A stretch of 64,000 nt of DNA from Dermabacter vaginalis (GTDB lineage Bacteria > Actinomycetota > Actinomycetes > Actinomycetales > Dermabacteraceae): assembly GCF_001678905.1 (NCBI RefSeq), contig NZ_CP012117.1, forward strand, positions 186,001 through 250,000, given 5' to 3'. The notes beneath the pieces are model-generated. The model searched no databases. It had not been told where the DNA came from and worked only from the letters and a program-made list of their open reading frames with translations. Every line of letters begins with the position of its first letter. The first letter of the stretch is position 1. A program made the position numbers and the translations under genes. Positions 1 through 8,061 of this stretch are shown here, piece after piece.

Positions 1-1100
1 GCGAGTGGCTGCGCGACGAGCAAAACCACGAGTGCCCACGTGAGCGAGCGCTGCACCGCGGGGTCGGGCGTAAACACCTGGGGGAGCACGAACGACGCAA
101 GAAGGAGCACGGTGGCGACGGCGAGCCCGCCGACGAAAGACCAGCGCACGAGCGTACGCGTCACGGACTCGACGCTCTTGCGGTCGCCCGCCCCGAGATG
201 CTTGCCGGTGAGGGCTTGCGCCGCGATCGCGAGGGAATCGAGGGCGAGGGCCGTGAGGGAGAAAACGGAGTTCATGAGTTGATGCGCGGCGAGCGTGACC
301 TCGCCGAGCTTGATCGCGATAGCCGTGGCCGTGAGGAGCACGACGCGCATCGTGACCGAGCGGATGAACAGCCAGCGCCCTTCTTTCCACGCGGAGCTCA
401 CGCCCGAGAAGTTCGGGGCGAGGCTTACCGAGCGGCGTTGGGCTCCGCGCACAATGATCCCGATGTACCACGCCGCCATGCCCCACTGGCAGATGAGCGT
501 GCCGATCGCGGAGCCCGCGATACCGAGATCAAGGCCGAAGATCAGCGCCCAGTTGATGGGCACATTGAGCACCGCGCCCACGCCCGCGATGATGAGCGTG
601 ATGCGCGTGTCCTGGAGACCTCGCACGAGCCCGAGGGCCGCCTGGATCATGAGCATCGCTGGAAGGCCCGCAGTGGAAATGCGCAGGTAGGTGGCCGCCT
701 CGTGGGCGACCTCGGCGCGAGGCCCGAAAAGCCCGATCACGACGTCCGCGCCGAAGCCCAGCACGAGTGCGCACCCGAGGCCAATGAGGGCGGCGAGCCA
801 CGTGGCATCGATGCCCTTCGTGAGGGCGCGAGTCATGTTCCCAGCGCCCACAGCCCGCGCGACCGCCGCGGTCGTCGAGTACGCGAGGAAAATTGCGAGG
901 CCCACGACCGTCGTGAGGATCGTCGAGGCGATCGAGAGGCCGGCGAGAGCCGCCGTGGACACGTGCCCCACGAACGCCGAATCCACGAGAATAAACAGCG
1001 GTTCGGCAACGAGAGCGCCGAGGGCGGGAATCGCAAGTGCAAGGATTGCGCGCGCATCGGTTCGGGGCTGAGGCGAATCGGTGGGGGCAGAAGAACTCAC
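1..1100 (-). CDS. MATE-family multidrug/Na+ exporter (DinF-type), 3' end outside window
   Basis: The reading frame is open from a GTG at 1100 to the left edge, about 366 residues seen. The protein is strongly hydrophobic with MATE-type repeats: an N-terminal stretch IPALGALVAEPLFILVDSAF, then GHVSTAALAGLSIAS, and in the middle AGVGAVLNVPINWALI, which matches the family's LN-[IV]P-[LI]NW pattern. Further on, TLAAHQLMNSVFSL resembles the second-half repeat. Known MATE proteins of the DinF branch export drugs or cations in exchange for H+ or Na+ at the cytoplasmic membrane. The C-terminal quarter is missing because the window ends. The gene is transcribed away from tRNA-Ala and starts 120 bp from it. 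The substrate cannot be told from sequence. Confidence 0.9.
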   Translation of the reverse strand, partial: MSSSAPTDSPQPRTDARAILALAIPALGALVAEPLFILVDSAFVGHVSTAALAGLSIASTILTTVVGLAIFLAYSTTAAVARAVGAGNMTRALTKGIDATWLAALIGLGCALVLGFGADVVIGLFGPRAEVAHEAATYLRISTAGLPAMLMIQAALGLVRGLQDTRITLIIAGVGAVLNVPINWALIFGLDLGIAGSAIGTLICQWGMAAWYIGIIVRGAQRRSVSLAPNFSGVSSAWKEGRWLFIRSVTMRVVLLTATAIAIKLGEVTLAAHQLMNSVFSLTALALDSLAIAAQALTGKHLGAGDRKSVESVTRTLVRWSFVGGLAVATVLLLASFVLPQVFTPDPAVQRSLTWALVVLLVAQPL

Positions 1101-1220
1101 GCGTCGATGCTACGGTGCGCATCCGCGTCCACTCGAGCGCCAGGCGCGCCAAACGTGACGAGGAAGTCACGGCCTCAATTCGATGAGCGCTGCTTCGTGC
1201 GGTAAAGTGGATCCGGTTCA

Positions 1221-1293
1221 GGGGCTATAGCTCAGTTGGTAGAGCGTTTCGTTCGCAATGAAAAGGTCAGGGGTTCGATTCCCCTTAGCTCCA
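1221..1293 (+). tRNA. tRNA-Ala (anticodon CGC)
   Basis: A 73-nt cloverleaf can be drawn by eye. The acceptor stem GGGGCTA pairs with TAGCTCC and contains the G3:U70 pair that identifies alanine tRNAs. The D-arm is GCTC/GAGC, the anticodon loop TTCGCAA gives anticodon CGC (codon GCG), and the T-arm is AGGGG TTCGATT CCCCT. CCA is not encoded (the next bases are CTG). Confidence 0.97.
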
Positions 1294-1306
1294 CTGAAAC
1301 AAAGCG

Positions 1307-1345
1307 ACCTCCACCAGGACAAACACCCGGTGGGGGTTCTCTTTA
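1307..1345 (+). terminator. Likely intrinsic terminator of tRNA-Ala
   Basis: ACCTCCACC (1307-1315) pairs with GGTGGGGGT (1329-1337), allowing one G-T pair, across a 13-nt loop. The T-rich TTCTCTTT follows, 14 bases after the tRNA. Confidence 0.7.
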
Positions 1346-1368
1346 TCCAAACTGAAGCGGCGAGTTGC

Positions 1369-1391
1369 TACACATCTTGTTACACATCTTG
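1369..1391. repeat. Two tandem 11-bp units TACACATCTTG
   Basis: TACACATCTTG occurs at 1369-1379 and 1381-1391, a 12-bp period, between the tRNA-Ala terminator and the end of the tetR gene. The rest of 1346-1488 shows no convincing gene. Its role is unknown. Confidence 0.5.
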
Positions 1392-1488
1392 AAAAGTGCT
1401 CGACTCCGTTTGGTTTGTTTCCGTGCAAAAACTAACTGGTCCGGCCAGCGCCACCTGTCACGGCGGCCCCTGCGGGTTTTATGTGGCG

Positions 1489-2082
1489 TCACCGGCGCAG
1501 CAGCGCCAGGCCCGCTTCGAGGTCCGCGATGATGGCGTTGCGAGTCGCGTCCGGGTTGTTCAGGCTGTCGAGCGTGAGCCCGTTGACGAGGGCGGTGACA
1601 ATGCGGGCGCCGCGGGCCGGGGTGATGCCCTCCCGCAACTGACCCGATCGCGCGGCGATATCGAGGGCTGCCGCGGTTTGTTCCTGAAAGAAGTTCAGCT
1701 CCGCGGTGTAGAGCGCTGCGAGCCACTCCCGCGTTGAGGCGGCGGCGCCGATGATTACCCAGGTGGCCGCATCTTCGCGCTGTTCCGGGCCGATGGGGAG
1801 TAACTCAGCGAGTACCTCGACCAAGGAGGTTGCTGGAGTGGCGCGTTGCCGCGCTTCCTCGGCGCGGTGGACCTGACGCTGAATGGACCGAACGAAGGCT
1901 TTCGCGATTAGTTCATCGCGGGTACCCATGTGGTACTGCACGGTGCCGGGAGCGACGTTGGCCTGTGCGGCGACAGTGCGGACGCTGAGGGCATCGAAGC
2001 CGTCGCGGACGAGAACGGTGAGCGCGGCGTCAGCGATGTGTGCAGCTGCATGGCTGAAGCGGTGATCGCGCGTGATGTCCAT
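1489..2082 (-). CDS. TetR/AcrR-family transcriptional repressor
   Basis: 197 residues, the usual TetR length. The N-terminal helix-turn-helix lies around residues 30-55 (LSVRTVAAQANVAPGTVQYH), followed by the typical MGTRDELIAKAF segment. The C-terminal half is a helical ligand-binding domain of the TetR_C type (VEVLAELLPI...). I chose ATG 2082, giving MDITRDHRF; a TTG at 2106 is in frame but has no ribosome site. The gene is divergent from the membrane protein at 2167. The 85-bp gap holds a 28-bp palindrome overlapping a promoter, so autoregulation and repression of the neighbour are likely. The ligand is unknown. Confidence 0.9.
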   Translation of the reverse strand: MDITRDHRFSHAAAHIADAALTVLVRDGFDALSVRTVAAQANVAPGTVQYHMGTRDELIAKAFVRSIQRQVHRAEEARQRATPATSLVEVLAELLPIGPEQREDAATWVIIGAAASTREWLAALYTAELNFFQEQTAAALDIAARSGQLREGITPARGARIVTALVNGLTLDSLNNPDATRNAIIADLEAGLALLRR

Positions 2083-2099
2083 AGTGGATGCTCGTTTCC

Positions 2100-2128
2100 T
2101 TGACAAACGCGGGACTTATTCATACGAT
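2100..2128 (+). promoter_or_regulatory. Sigma-70-type promoter of the Sap-family gene
   Basis: TTGACA at 2100-2105, a 17-bp spacer and TACGAT at 2123-2128: a near-consensus promoter reading towards the gene at 2167. The -10 box lies inside the palindrome at 2123-2150, so a bound TetR protein would block it. Confidence 0.7.
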
Positions 2129-2150
2129 TGTACTACGTAATACGTTCGTA
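2123..2150. promoter_or_regulatory. 28-bp palindromic TetR operator
   Basis: An interrupted palindrome centred between 2136 and 2137. The arms TACGA..GTA and TAC..TCGTA flank a perfect TACGTA core; eleven of fourteen half-site positions pair. It lies between two divergent genes, one of them a TetR regulator, and overlaps the -10 box. Confidence 0.7.
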
Positions 2151-2166
2151 CGAGAAGGTTAGTTGT

Positions 2167-2853
2167 ATGTCGCTCCTTTCGCTGGTGGGGCTCGCCCTCG
2201 TCGATTCGCTGAGTGTGGGCACGCTCGTCATCCCACTGGGGCTCATCATCGTCTGGCGTGGGCTGAAGCCTCGCCTGTTTGGGACGTATTTGCTGACGAT
2301 CTTGATCGCTTACTTTGGGCTCGGGATGACGCTGCTGCTCGGGTTCACAGCACTCTCCTCCTTCATGGCCGAAGCGAGTAAGAGCAGAGGTTTCACCATT
2401 GTCATGCTCATCGTCGGTATCCTCCTTGCCGCGTACGGCATTCTGGCCCCCACCCCGAAACAGCGCGATCACACCGGCGACGACAGTCCGCAGATGACCA
2501 AGTTGCAGACCATCGCATCCGCTCCAGAGGCGATGGTGAGCCTTGCGCTGGGGGCTTGCGTCATCGAAGCCGCCACGATGCTGCCCTACCTTGCCGCCGT
2601 CGGCATCGTCGAATCCTTCGACTTGCCCTTTACCGTGAAGGCACTCATCATGGCCGGGTACTGCATCGTCATGATCGTGCCCGCACTCATTGCTGGCGTG
2701 CTGGCGCGCATCATGGGACCCACCATCACCCGCACCCTGACGCGCTGGCAACCCCGCCTTGAATACGAGGCCAAGGTCACACTGTTGTGGATCGCCGCGA
2801 TCGCCGGCATCATCATCGCCGTGAACAGCTTCGGTGCTCTGTCGCGCATGTGA
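2167..2853 (+). CDS. Polytopic membrane protein of the Sap/GAP (LysE-like) family
   Basis: 228 residues with about six predicted membrane segments, for example LLSLVGLALVDSLSVGTLVI at the start, a helix around ILIAYFGLGMTLLLGFTAL and a last one VTLLWIAAIAGIIIAVNSFG. The N-terminal pattern GLALVDSLSVGTL...P is typical of the Sap/GAP family found in Actinobacteria (named after a mycobacterial sulfolipid-addressing protein). A central hydrophilic loop follows the third segment. ATG 2167 is preceded by GAGAAGG at 2152-2158. An in-frame ATG at 2128 would put translation inside the operator and is less likely. A role as an exporter controlled by the divergent TetR gene is inference. Confidence 0.8.
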   Translation: MSLLSLVGLALVDSLSVGTLVIPLGLIIVWRGLKPRLFGTYLLTILIAYFGLGMTLLLGFTALSSFMAEASKSRGFTIVMLIVGILLAAYGILAPTPKQRDHTGDDSPQMTKLQTIASAPEAMVSLALGACVIEAATMLPYLAAVGIVESFDLPFTVKALIMAGYCIVMIVPALIAGVLARIMGPTITRTLTRWQPRLEYEAKVTLLWIAAIAGIIIAVNSFGALSRM

Positions 2854-2982
2854 CGTGGTCGAACCGGCCGCGCGTTGACTAATTTCTAGGGCCGCACAGT
2901 TTCCCCGCTGCCCATGGCGTCCCGCACCTTCTCCTGCAACCGACACCCTCCCCGCATCTTCCCCTTCATCTCCGGGCGCCTT

Positions 2983-3049
2983 GAAAGTGGTGAAAAATCG
3001 CCTCTAGACCCGAGAATTCGACTGCTGGGGGTCGTTTTTCACCACTTTC
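2983..3049. repeat. 15-bp perfect inverted repeat with 37-bp spacer
   Basis: GAAAGTGGTGAAAAA at 2983-2997 is the exact reverse complement of TTTTTCACCACTTTC at 3035-3049. It fills the middle of the 343-bp gap 2854-3196. The gap has no convincing gene; the rest looks like ordinary promoter/UTR DNA of the following lipoprotein gene. Confidence 0.7.
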
Positions 3050-3196
3050 GAAAAGGAGAGGCGAGGGCGGCTAGGTCCGGCGCCCGTGTTCCACCGCCCG
3101 TGGCCTGCCGCTCACATCGTGAACACTTTTCACGATTTTCGTCTCAGTTCCCATGGGTCCCGAGGCTTCTTCAACGGAAGGCGTCACAATAGCTCC

Positions 3197-3973
3197 ATGA
3201 CCAGTCCCAAGACTTCACACGAATCGGCCCTCAGCCGCCTTGTCACGACCCGCCGCGCCGCGCTTGCCGCGGGAGGCGCAACCGCTGCCGTGCTCCTGGC
3301 CGCATGCGGAAACTCCGGGAGCAAGGAAGGCAAGCAAGCGTCGGATTCTGGCGCTTCCGACGCCACCCCCGCTCTGCCCGAGCCCACGCAGAGCGCTGCC
3401 GTTAGCGTGCCGTTCGACGAATCGAAGCCCTACCTCGAGTTCAACCCCGATTCCGAGGGGCCGGTCGTCGAGTTGCTCGTTGACTACCGCTGCCCTCACT
3501 GCAAGCTCTTTGCCGAGGCGCAGGATAAGGACATTCGCGAACTCGTCGAGAAGGGCTACATCAACTACCGCGTCTACCCGCGCCCGATGCTCGACATGCG
3601 CACCGGCCTCAGCTTCTCGAACGATACGGCGAGCGCTGTCGTCGCCTCGTGGGTCGAGGATCCGAAGCTGTTCTGGGACATGAACGAGGCGATGTTCGCC
3701 CTTCAGCCGGAATCGCCCGAGGATCACACGCCCGACACCGCGGAGGTGGCCGAGGCAGCCGTCAAGGCCGGTGCGAGCGAAGAGGTCAAGAAGGCAGTTC
3801 TCGACGAGAAGTACCGCGACTACGTCGCGACTATCGAAGAGGTCGGCCAGGAACGCCAGGTTGGCACCCCGACCGTGTATATCGACGGCGAGGAGTGGAT
3901 GGGCGACGGCGAGCAGCCGGGAACGCTCAAGGTCGATCTCGTGAAGGCGATTGCCGCGAAGGCAAAGAAGTAA
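3197..3973 (+). CDS. DsbA-like thioredoxin-fold lipoprotein
   Basis: 258 residues. The start has a positively charged TRR pair and a hydrophobic stretch ending in the lipobox LLAAC, so the mature protein is probably a lipid-anchored outer-face protein, perhaps sent through Tat. After a Ser/Asp/Pro linker comes a DsbA/thioredoxin_4 domain with the redox motif CPHC (VDYRCPHCKLF) and the cis-Pro segment VGTPTVYIDGEEW near the C-terminus. It is expected to oxidise or isomerise disulfides in exported proteins, which may matter for the Cys-pair proteins encoded near 44-51 kb (inference). ATG 3197 lies 15 bases after GGAAGG. The linker codons KQASDS carry one copy of the dispersed 12-mer. Confidence 0.9.
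   Translation: MTSPKTSHESALSRLVTTRRAALAAGGATAAVLLAACGNSGSKEGKQASDSGASDATPALPEPTQSAAVSVPFDESKPYLEFNPDSEGPVVELLVDYRCPHCKLFAEAQDKDIRELVEKGYINYRVYPRPMLDMRTGLSFSNDTASAVVASWVEDPKLFWDMNEAMFALQPESPEDHTPDTAEVAEAAVKAGASEEVKKAVLDEKYRDYVATIEEVGQERQVGTPTVYIDGEEWMGDGEQPGTLKVDLVKAIAAKAKK
3334..3345 (+). repeat. Dispersed 12-mer, GCAAGCGTCGGA
   Basis: Exact copy inside the linker codons of the DsbA-like lipoprotein, within a 16-base identity (to TTCT) shared with the copy at 4131. Confidence 0.7.
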
Positions 3974-4003
3974 AAATTCCCGATTGATACCCTTCAGTCA
4001 TGG

Positions 4004-4043
4004 AAAAGCGAGCCGCGCACGAGGGTGATGTCGGCTCGCTTTT
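4004..4043 (+). terminator. Intrinsic terminator after the DsbA-like gene
   Basis: An 11-bp perfect stem, AAAAGCGAGCC (4004-4014) with GGCTCGCTTTT (4033-4043), ending in TTTT, 30 bases after the stop codon. It works on either strand by symmetry. Confidence 0.85.
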
Positions 4044-4053
4044 CACGTGGCAC

Positions 4054-5001
4054 GTGCCGCTTTTTGCGGTTGCCAATCGTCGAGCCTTCGCGCGCGAGCG
4101 GCGTGCACGCGTGGACGCGTGGTGTGCGGGGCAAGCGTCGGATTCTCTCGAAAGGCACCTGGTCGAGCTCGTGACTGCGCCCGAGGCGCCCTCGGCAGCG
4201 CTCTGCCATGCCGCCCTAGAAAGATCCGCTTCCGCCCCGGGGTTTTCGGGCCCTGACCAGTACCTTCGCGCCGCCTTGCTGCAGCGCTTTGCGCTCTCGG
4301 CAGTGGACCCGGGCGGCGCAGGCGGGGGTCGGCGGGCACGCGCATTTGGTCCGACGGATGCCTACGATGCCGCAGCAGAGGCGTTCGCGTGGTGTGAAGC
4401 CTCGGGGGAGAACGACGCCGTGGCCCGTGTTCCCGACGTTGCCGTTGAACTGGGCCTTACCCTCGTGCGCGCGGCACTCGTGGCTGAGCGCGGAGAGGCG
4501 GTGGAGCGACCTCTTGCCGTTGTGGCGGAGCTTGCGCCGAACGTCGAGGCTTCGCATGTGCGCTTCCATGCGTGGTCGTCGATCGCGATTGCACGCCTCG
4601 CTCTCGGTATTCCGGAGGAGGCGTTGATTCCCGTTAATCGCGCGAAGATTCTTGCGGATCGCGCAGGCGACCTCGCAGGGCAGTGGCACGGCGAGCGGAT
4701 CCGGGCGCAAGCGCTCGGCATGATGGGGCGGGAGCGGGCTGAAGTTGCCGCGCACGCTGAGCTCGCAGGCCTTGCCGAACGTGTCGCCGACGACCTCGAT
4801 AGCACTCCCGAGTTGCGGCGCGATGCGACGATTTCGGCACTTCAGGCCCGCGCGCACGTGCTCGCACACATGCGAGCCGATGGCCGGGACCGAGCCGCAG
4901 CGAACGAGATTGAGGCGATGCGACGTCGAATGGCACGCGCTCGCGCTGCGGGCGATGCGGACGATGCAGTTCTTGCTGAGTTCGAGGCTCTCGCGAGCTA
5001 A
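4054..5001 (+). CDS. Hypothetical helical protein
   Basis: I do not recognise this protein. The frame can start at ATG 4000, but that lies inside the upstream terminator, so the in-frame GTG 4054 (about 315 residues) or a later start is more likely; no clear ribosome site marks either. The sequence is rich in Ala, Arg and Glu and looks all-helical with TPR-like spacing (LALGIPEEALIPVNRAKILADRAGD, AEVAAHAELAGLAERVADD). It has no signal peptide and no membrane segment. It overlaps the convergent decarboxylase gene by 4 bp. One copy of the dispersed 12-mer lies near its start at 4131, with a one-mismatch copy at 4350. Confidence 0.6.
   Translation: MPLFAVANRRAFARERRARVDAWCAGQASDSLERHLVELVTAPEAPSAALCHAALERSASAPGFSGPDQYLRAALLQRFALSAVDPGGAGGGRRARAFGPTDAYDAAAEAFAWCEASGENDAVARVPDVAVELGLTLVRAALVAERGEAVERPLAVVAELAPNVEASHVRFHAWSSIAIARLALGIPEEALIPVNRAKILADRAGDLAGQWHGERIRAQALGMMGRERAEVAAHAELAGLAERVADDLDSTPELRRDATISALQARAHVLAHMRADGRDRAAANEIEAMRRRMARARAAGDADDAVLAEFEALAS
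4131..4142 (+). repeat. Dispersed 12-mer, GCAAGCGTCGGA
   Basis: Exact copy encoding QASDS-type codons in the gene at 4054, the same five residues as the copy at 3334. Confidence 0.7.
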
Positions 5002-6506
5002 GCCATCGTGTCGCGCAAGACTGCGATCACGCGGTCCGCTTCCGTGTCGGGGTTGACGAAGACAAGTCGCAGCACCGTTTCGCCGCCGTGCTTGGTGGGG
5101 ATGCACAGGATCACGCCGTCGCGGGCCATGCGCTGCGACCACTCGTGATACTGCTCGTCGGTCCAGCCGGGGCGGCGGAACACGAGAACGCTCAGCTCGG
5201 GTTCGATGACCATTTCGAGGTGGTCAATGTCGTCGATGCCGCGGCGCACCGCGCGCGAGGTCGAAAGGCACTTCTCGATCGCCTCGGAATACTTCGCCGT
5301 GCCGTGCGTCAGCAGCGAATACCACAGCGGGAGACCGCGGGTGCGTCGTGAGAGGTGGGCCGCGAGGTCGCTCGGGTTAGCGTCGGACCTCACGATCGAA
5401 TCCAAGTATTCGGCGTGCTGAGAATGCGCGCGGTAGGCGGGGCTCGGGTCCCGGTACACGAGGGCGCAGCAATCGTATGGGGCGAAGAGCCATTTGTGGG
5501 GGTCGACGATGAAGGAATCGGCTTGTTCGATGCCGTCGAAGCGCGGGCGGGCGCTCGGGGCAGCGAGGGCGGCGCCACCGTAAGCGCCATCGATGTGGAC
5601 CCACACGCCGCGTGCGTGAGCGACTTCGACCACGGAACGGATGTCGTCAACGATGCCCGCGTTAGTTGTGCCGCCCGAGGCGACGACTGCGAACACGCCC
5701 GGGTTCTCGTCGAGGGCACGCGCGAGATTCGGACCGCTCAGGTGGCCGCGCTCATCGACGGGAACGGTGACGACTTCGACGTCGAGAAGGCGCGCCGCGC
5801 TGCGGATCGACGAGTGGGCGCTGCTCGCGCACGCGACCTTGAAGCCCGTTGTGGGGCGGCCGTCCATGAACACGCCGCGGGCGGCCCATTCCTCGCGGGC
5901 TTTCTCGCGGGCCGTCGCGAGCGCCGAAAGGTTGCCGCTTGTGCCGCCCGAGACGAAGGCGCCAGCGGATTCTTCGGGCCAGCCGAGGAGATCCATAAGC
6001 CAGCGCAGTACCTGGTTTTCGGCCCAGATCGCGCCGGCGCCGGCCTCCCACACGCCACCGAACACGTTGGCGGCGCTCACGACGTTGTCGAAGGCAACGG
6101 CCGCGCGCGTGGGGGCGCCGGGGATGTAGGCGAGGTTCATGGGGTCATCGGCGGCGCGGGTCGCAGGGATGAGAATGTTTTCGTAGATCTCGAGGGCTCG
6201 ATCGGCGCCGATGCCCTCTTCGGTGATCATGTCGCCCGCCAGCGCCTTGACGGCTTCGTCAAGCTCGGCTGCGGAGCGTGCCGTCGCCTTCGGGTCATGG
6301 GCGAGAGCCGTGTGCTCGCGCGCCCACTTCTGTGCGGCCTCGACGGCGTGCTGCTCATCCCCCCACACGCTCGACAGCATGCGGCTGGGGCGTCGGGTGG
6401 CGTAGGCGGTGGAGGGGGATTCAGCGGGTGCGTTGGCATCCGGGTTGTCGTTCCGACGCTCGCCCGCGTCCTGTTGAAGCTCATTCTTCTGTTCGTTAGT
6501 GCTCAC
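4998..6506 (-). CDS. PLP-dependent group II (aromatic/glutamate-type) decarboxylase
   Basis: 502 residues, normal for the family. The PLP lysine is in SFIVDPHKWLFAPYDC (D-x-x-K-W). Upstream are the HIDGAYGG aspartate that contacts the pyridine ring and SGGTSGNLSALATAR, a cofactor-phosphate region. The family removes the carboxyl group of amino acids such as tyrosine, tryptophan, glutamate or aspartate in the cytoplasm; the substrate here is not clear. GTG 6506 gives MSTNEQKN and is preferred to an upstream ATG at 6608 that would add an Arg-rich, unrelated stretch. It ends 4 bp inside the convergent gene. A one-mismatch copy of the dispersed 12-mer lies at 6452, in the poorly conserved N-terminus. 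The gap 6507-6719 shows no gene. Confidence 0.9.
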   Translation of the reverse strand: MSTNEQKNELQQDAGERRNDNPDANAPAESPSTAYATRRPSRMLSSVWGDEQHAVEAAQKWAREHTALAHDPKATARSAAELDEAVKALAGDMITEEGIGADRALEIYENILIPATRAADDPMNLAYIPGAPTRAAVAFDNVVSAANVFGGVWEAGAGAIWAENQVLRWLMDLLGWPEESAGAFVSGGTSGNLSALATAREKAREEWAARGVFMDGRPTTGFKVACASSAHSSIRSAARLLDVEVVTVPVDERGHLSGPNLARALDENPGVFAVVASGGTTNAGIVDDIRSVVEVAHARGVWVHIDGAYGGAALAAPSARPRFDGIEQADSFIVDPHKWLFAPYDCCALVYRDPSPAYRAHSQHAEYLDSIVRSDANPSDLAAHLSRRTRGLPLWYSLLTHGTAKYSEAIEKCLSTSRAVRRGIDDIDHLEMVIEPELSVLVFRRPGWTDEQYHEWSQRMARDGVILCIPTKHGGETVLRLVFVNPDTEADRVIAVLRDTMA

Positions 6507-6719
6507 GCTCTCAATTTTAGGTGCGGCAGCCCGGAGCTGCCTCAGGTCAGCTGCGCCTCGTCGTTCTTCAACACGGGACGCTTCCCGCCCCTCGGACAAT
6601 CTCCACAATTGGCGTTGGTGTCCTCGCGCTCATGGCGGCGTGCCGCTTATGGCCGCACGGCCGCTTCCTCAGGCGCTCGATTCTGTCGCGAGCGTTCTTC
6701 CCCGTGTTTTTCAGGTTGC

Positions 6720-6781
6720 CTAACTGTCGTATCTGGGTGTGGCGCTGGTGTAGGTGCGCCCGCTCTGCGTGGTCCAAATGG
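6720..6781 (-). pseudogene. Detached 3' end of the HNH endonuclease gene
   Basis: Removing IS element 1 and one copy of ATGG joins this stretch in frame to the HNH gene. It then encodes a tail with TTQSGRTYTSATP and a TAG at 6720-6722, matching the TGHTY-S-P tails usual in this family. The restored gene is 2172 bp (723 residues), an exact multiple of three. Confidence 0.85.
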
Positions 6782-6841
6782 TGAGGTTACCCTCGTTTAG
6801 TGGACACCCTATTAGTGCGGATCTTGTGTCCGTAGGAGAGG

Positions 6842-7159
6842 ATGTTCATTGTGAGTCAACAGCGCAAGAAGTACACGCCGGAGTATCGGCGTGAAGCCGC
6901 GAACCTGGTAATAGAGTCGCGGCGTCCGATTGCTCATGTGGCTAAGAAGATTGGTGTGTCCGCCGGGCTTTTAGGCCGGTGGGTCAAACTCGAGCGTGAG
7001 CGCCGAGGAGCATCAGATGGGATGAGCGAGGCTGATCTTCGTGCTGAGAATGCTCGTCTTCGTCGGGAGCTGGCTGAAGCCAAGATGGATAACGAGTTTT
7101 TGTCAAAAGCGACAGCCTTCTTCGCTGCGAAGCAACGCGAGCAGAAAAGTTCGAATTGA
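6842..7159 (+). CDS. IS3-family transposase OrfA
   Basis: 105 residues. The N-terminal helix-turn-helix (KYTPEYRREAANLVIESRRP...VAKKIGVSAGLLGRWVK) is followed by a coiled-coil leucine-zipper segment (LRAENARLRRELAEAKMDNEFL) typical of IS3 OrfA. It recognises the IS ends. Its TGA overlaps the ATG of orfB (TGATG at 7157-7161), so orfB is made by coupling or by a -1 frameshift near the AAAAG run at 7146. It ends in KQREQKSSN. Confidence 0.9.
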   Translation: MFIVSQQRKKYTPEYRREAANLVIESRRPIAHVAKKIGVSAGLLGRWVKLERERRGASDGMSEADLRAENARLRRELAEAKMDNEFLSKATAFFAAKQREQKSSN

Positions 7160-8058
7160 TGCAGCAGGAGAAGGCGAACTACAGCATCAAGCGCATGGCA
7201 CGGCTTTTAAAAGTGTCTCGGTCTGGATACTACAAATGGGCCCATACGCAGCAGAAGCGACTATCGGGCGAAGATGATCGTGCAGCATTTTACGATGATG
7301 TTGACCGCAAGATTCACCGGATTTGGAAAGACTCCGATGAGGTTTATGGTGCGCCGCGGATCACCGCAGAACTTGCCGAGCGCTACCACATTGCGCTTAA
7401 CCGTAAGACTGTGGCTAAACGGATGTGCATGATGGGGATTGAGGGGATTTCACCGCGGGCCTTTGTCCCGGTGACAACGATTCAAGCTAAGCGTAAGTCC
7501 ACGCTTCCTGACCTGGTCAAGCGCATGTTTGATACTGGTGAGCTCAACCGGGTGTGGATGTCAGATATTACCTACTTGCGCACCGGTGAAGGCTGGTTGT
7601 ACTTGTGCGCGGTCCGCGATGGCCATTCCCGCCGGGTGCTGGGCTGGGCTATGGATAGCGTTCAAGATACTTCCCTGGTCGAGCGAGCCCTGCGGATGGC
7701 GCACACGTTGCGTGGTGACGTTCCTGATGGGCTGGTGTTTCACGCTGACCGCGGAGCTCAATTCACTAGCGAGCAGCTCTGGGAGGTTTGCCGCAGCCTG
7801 AGCATTGCTCAGTCCGTGGGGCGTACTGGTGTGTGCTTCGATAACGCGATGGCTGAGTCGTTCTGGTCGACGCTTAAAACCGAGTTCTACGACCGTAAGC
7901 GCTGGACGACCCGTGATGCTGCACGCAAGGCCGTTGCCTACTGGATTGAAGTCGTCTACAACCGTCGACGCCGACATTCCGCACTCGGTATGGTCAGCCC
8001 CGTCGACTTTGAGAACCAAATTGGTCTAATCACTAGCAGAAAAGGAATAGCTGCCTAA
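7159..8058 (+). CDS. IS3-family transposase OrfB (DDE integrase)
   Basis: 299 residues. An HTH_21-type region (HRIWKDSDEVYGAPRITAEL) precedes an rve catalytic core. The three acidic residues are visible: MSDITYL (first D), FHADRGAQF (second D) and NAMAESFWSTLK (E), with the usual YNRRRRHSALG tail. ATG 7159 overlaps the orfA stop. It is the strand-transfer enzyme of IS element 1. All catalytic residues are present, so the element may be active. Confidence 0.93.
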   Translation: MQQEKANYSIKRMARLLKVSRSGYYKWAHTQQKRLSGEDDRAAFYDDVDRKIHRIWKDSDEVYGAPRITAELAERYHIALNRKTVAKRMCMMGIEGISPRAFVPVTTIQAKRKSTLPDLVKRMFDTGELNRVWMSDITYLRTGEGWLYLCAVRDGHSRRVLGWAMDSVQDTSLVERALRMAHTLRGDVPDGLVFHADRGAQFTSEQLWEVCRSLSIAQSVGRTGVCFDNAMAESFWSTLKTEFYDRKRWTTRDAARKAVAYWIEVVYNRRRRHSALGMVSPVDFENQIGLITSRKGIAA

Positions 8059-8061
8059 CCA

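Noticed and set aside
5355-6800. Plus-strand frame opposite the PLP decarboxylase
   Set aside because: Shadow frame rich in Arg, Gly and Ala; the minus strand carries the PLP lysine motif.
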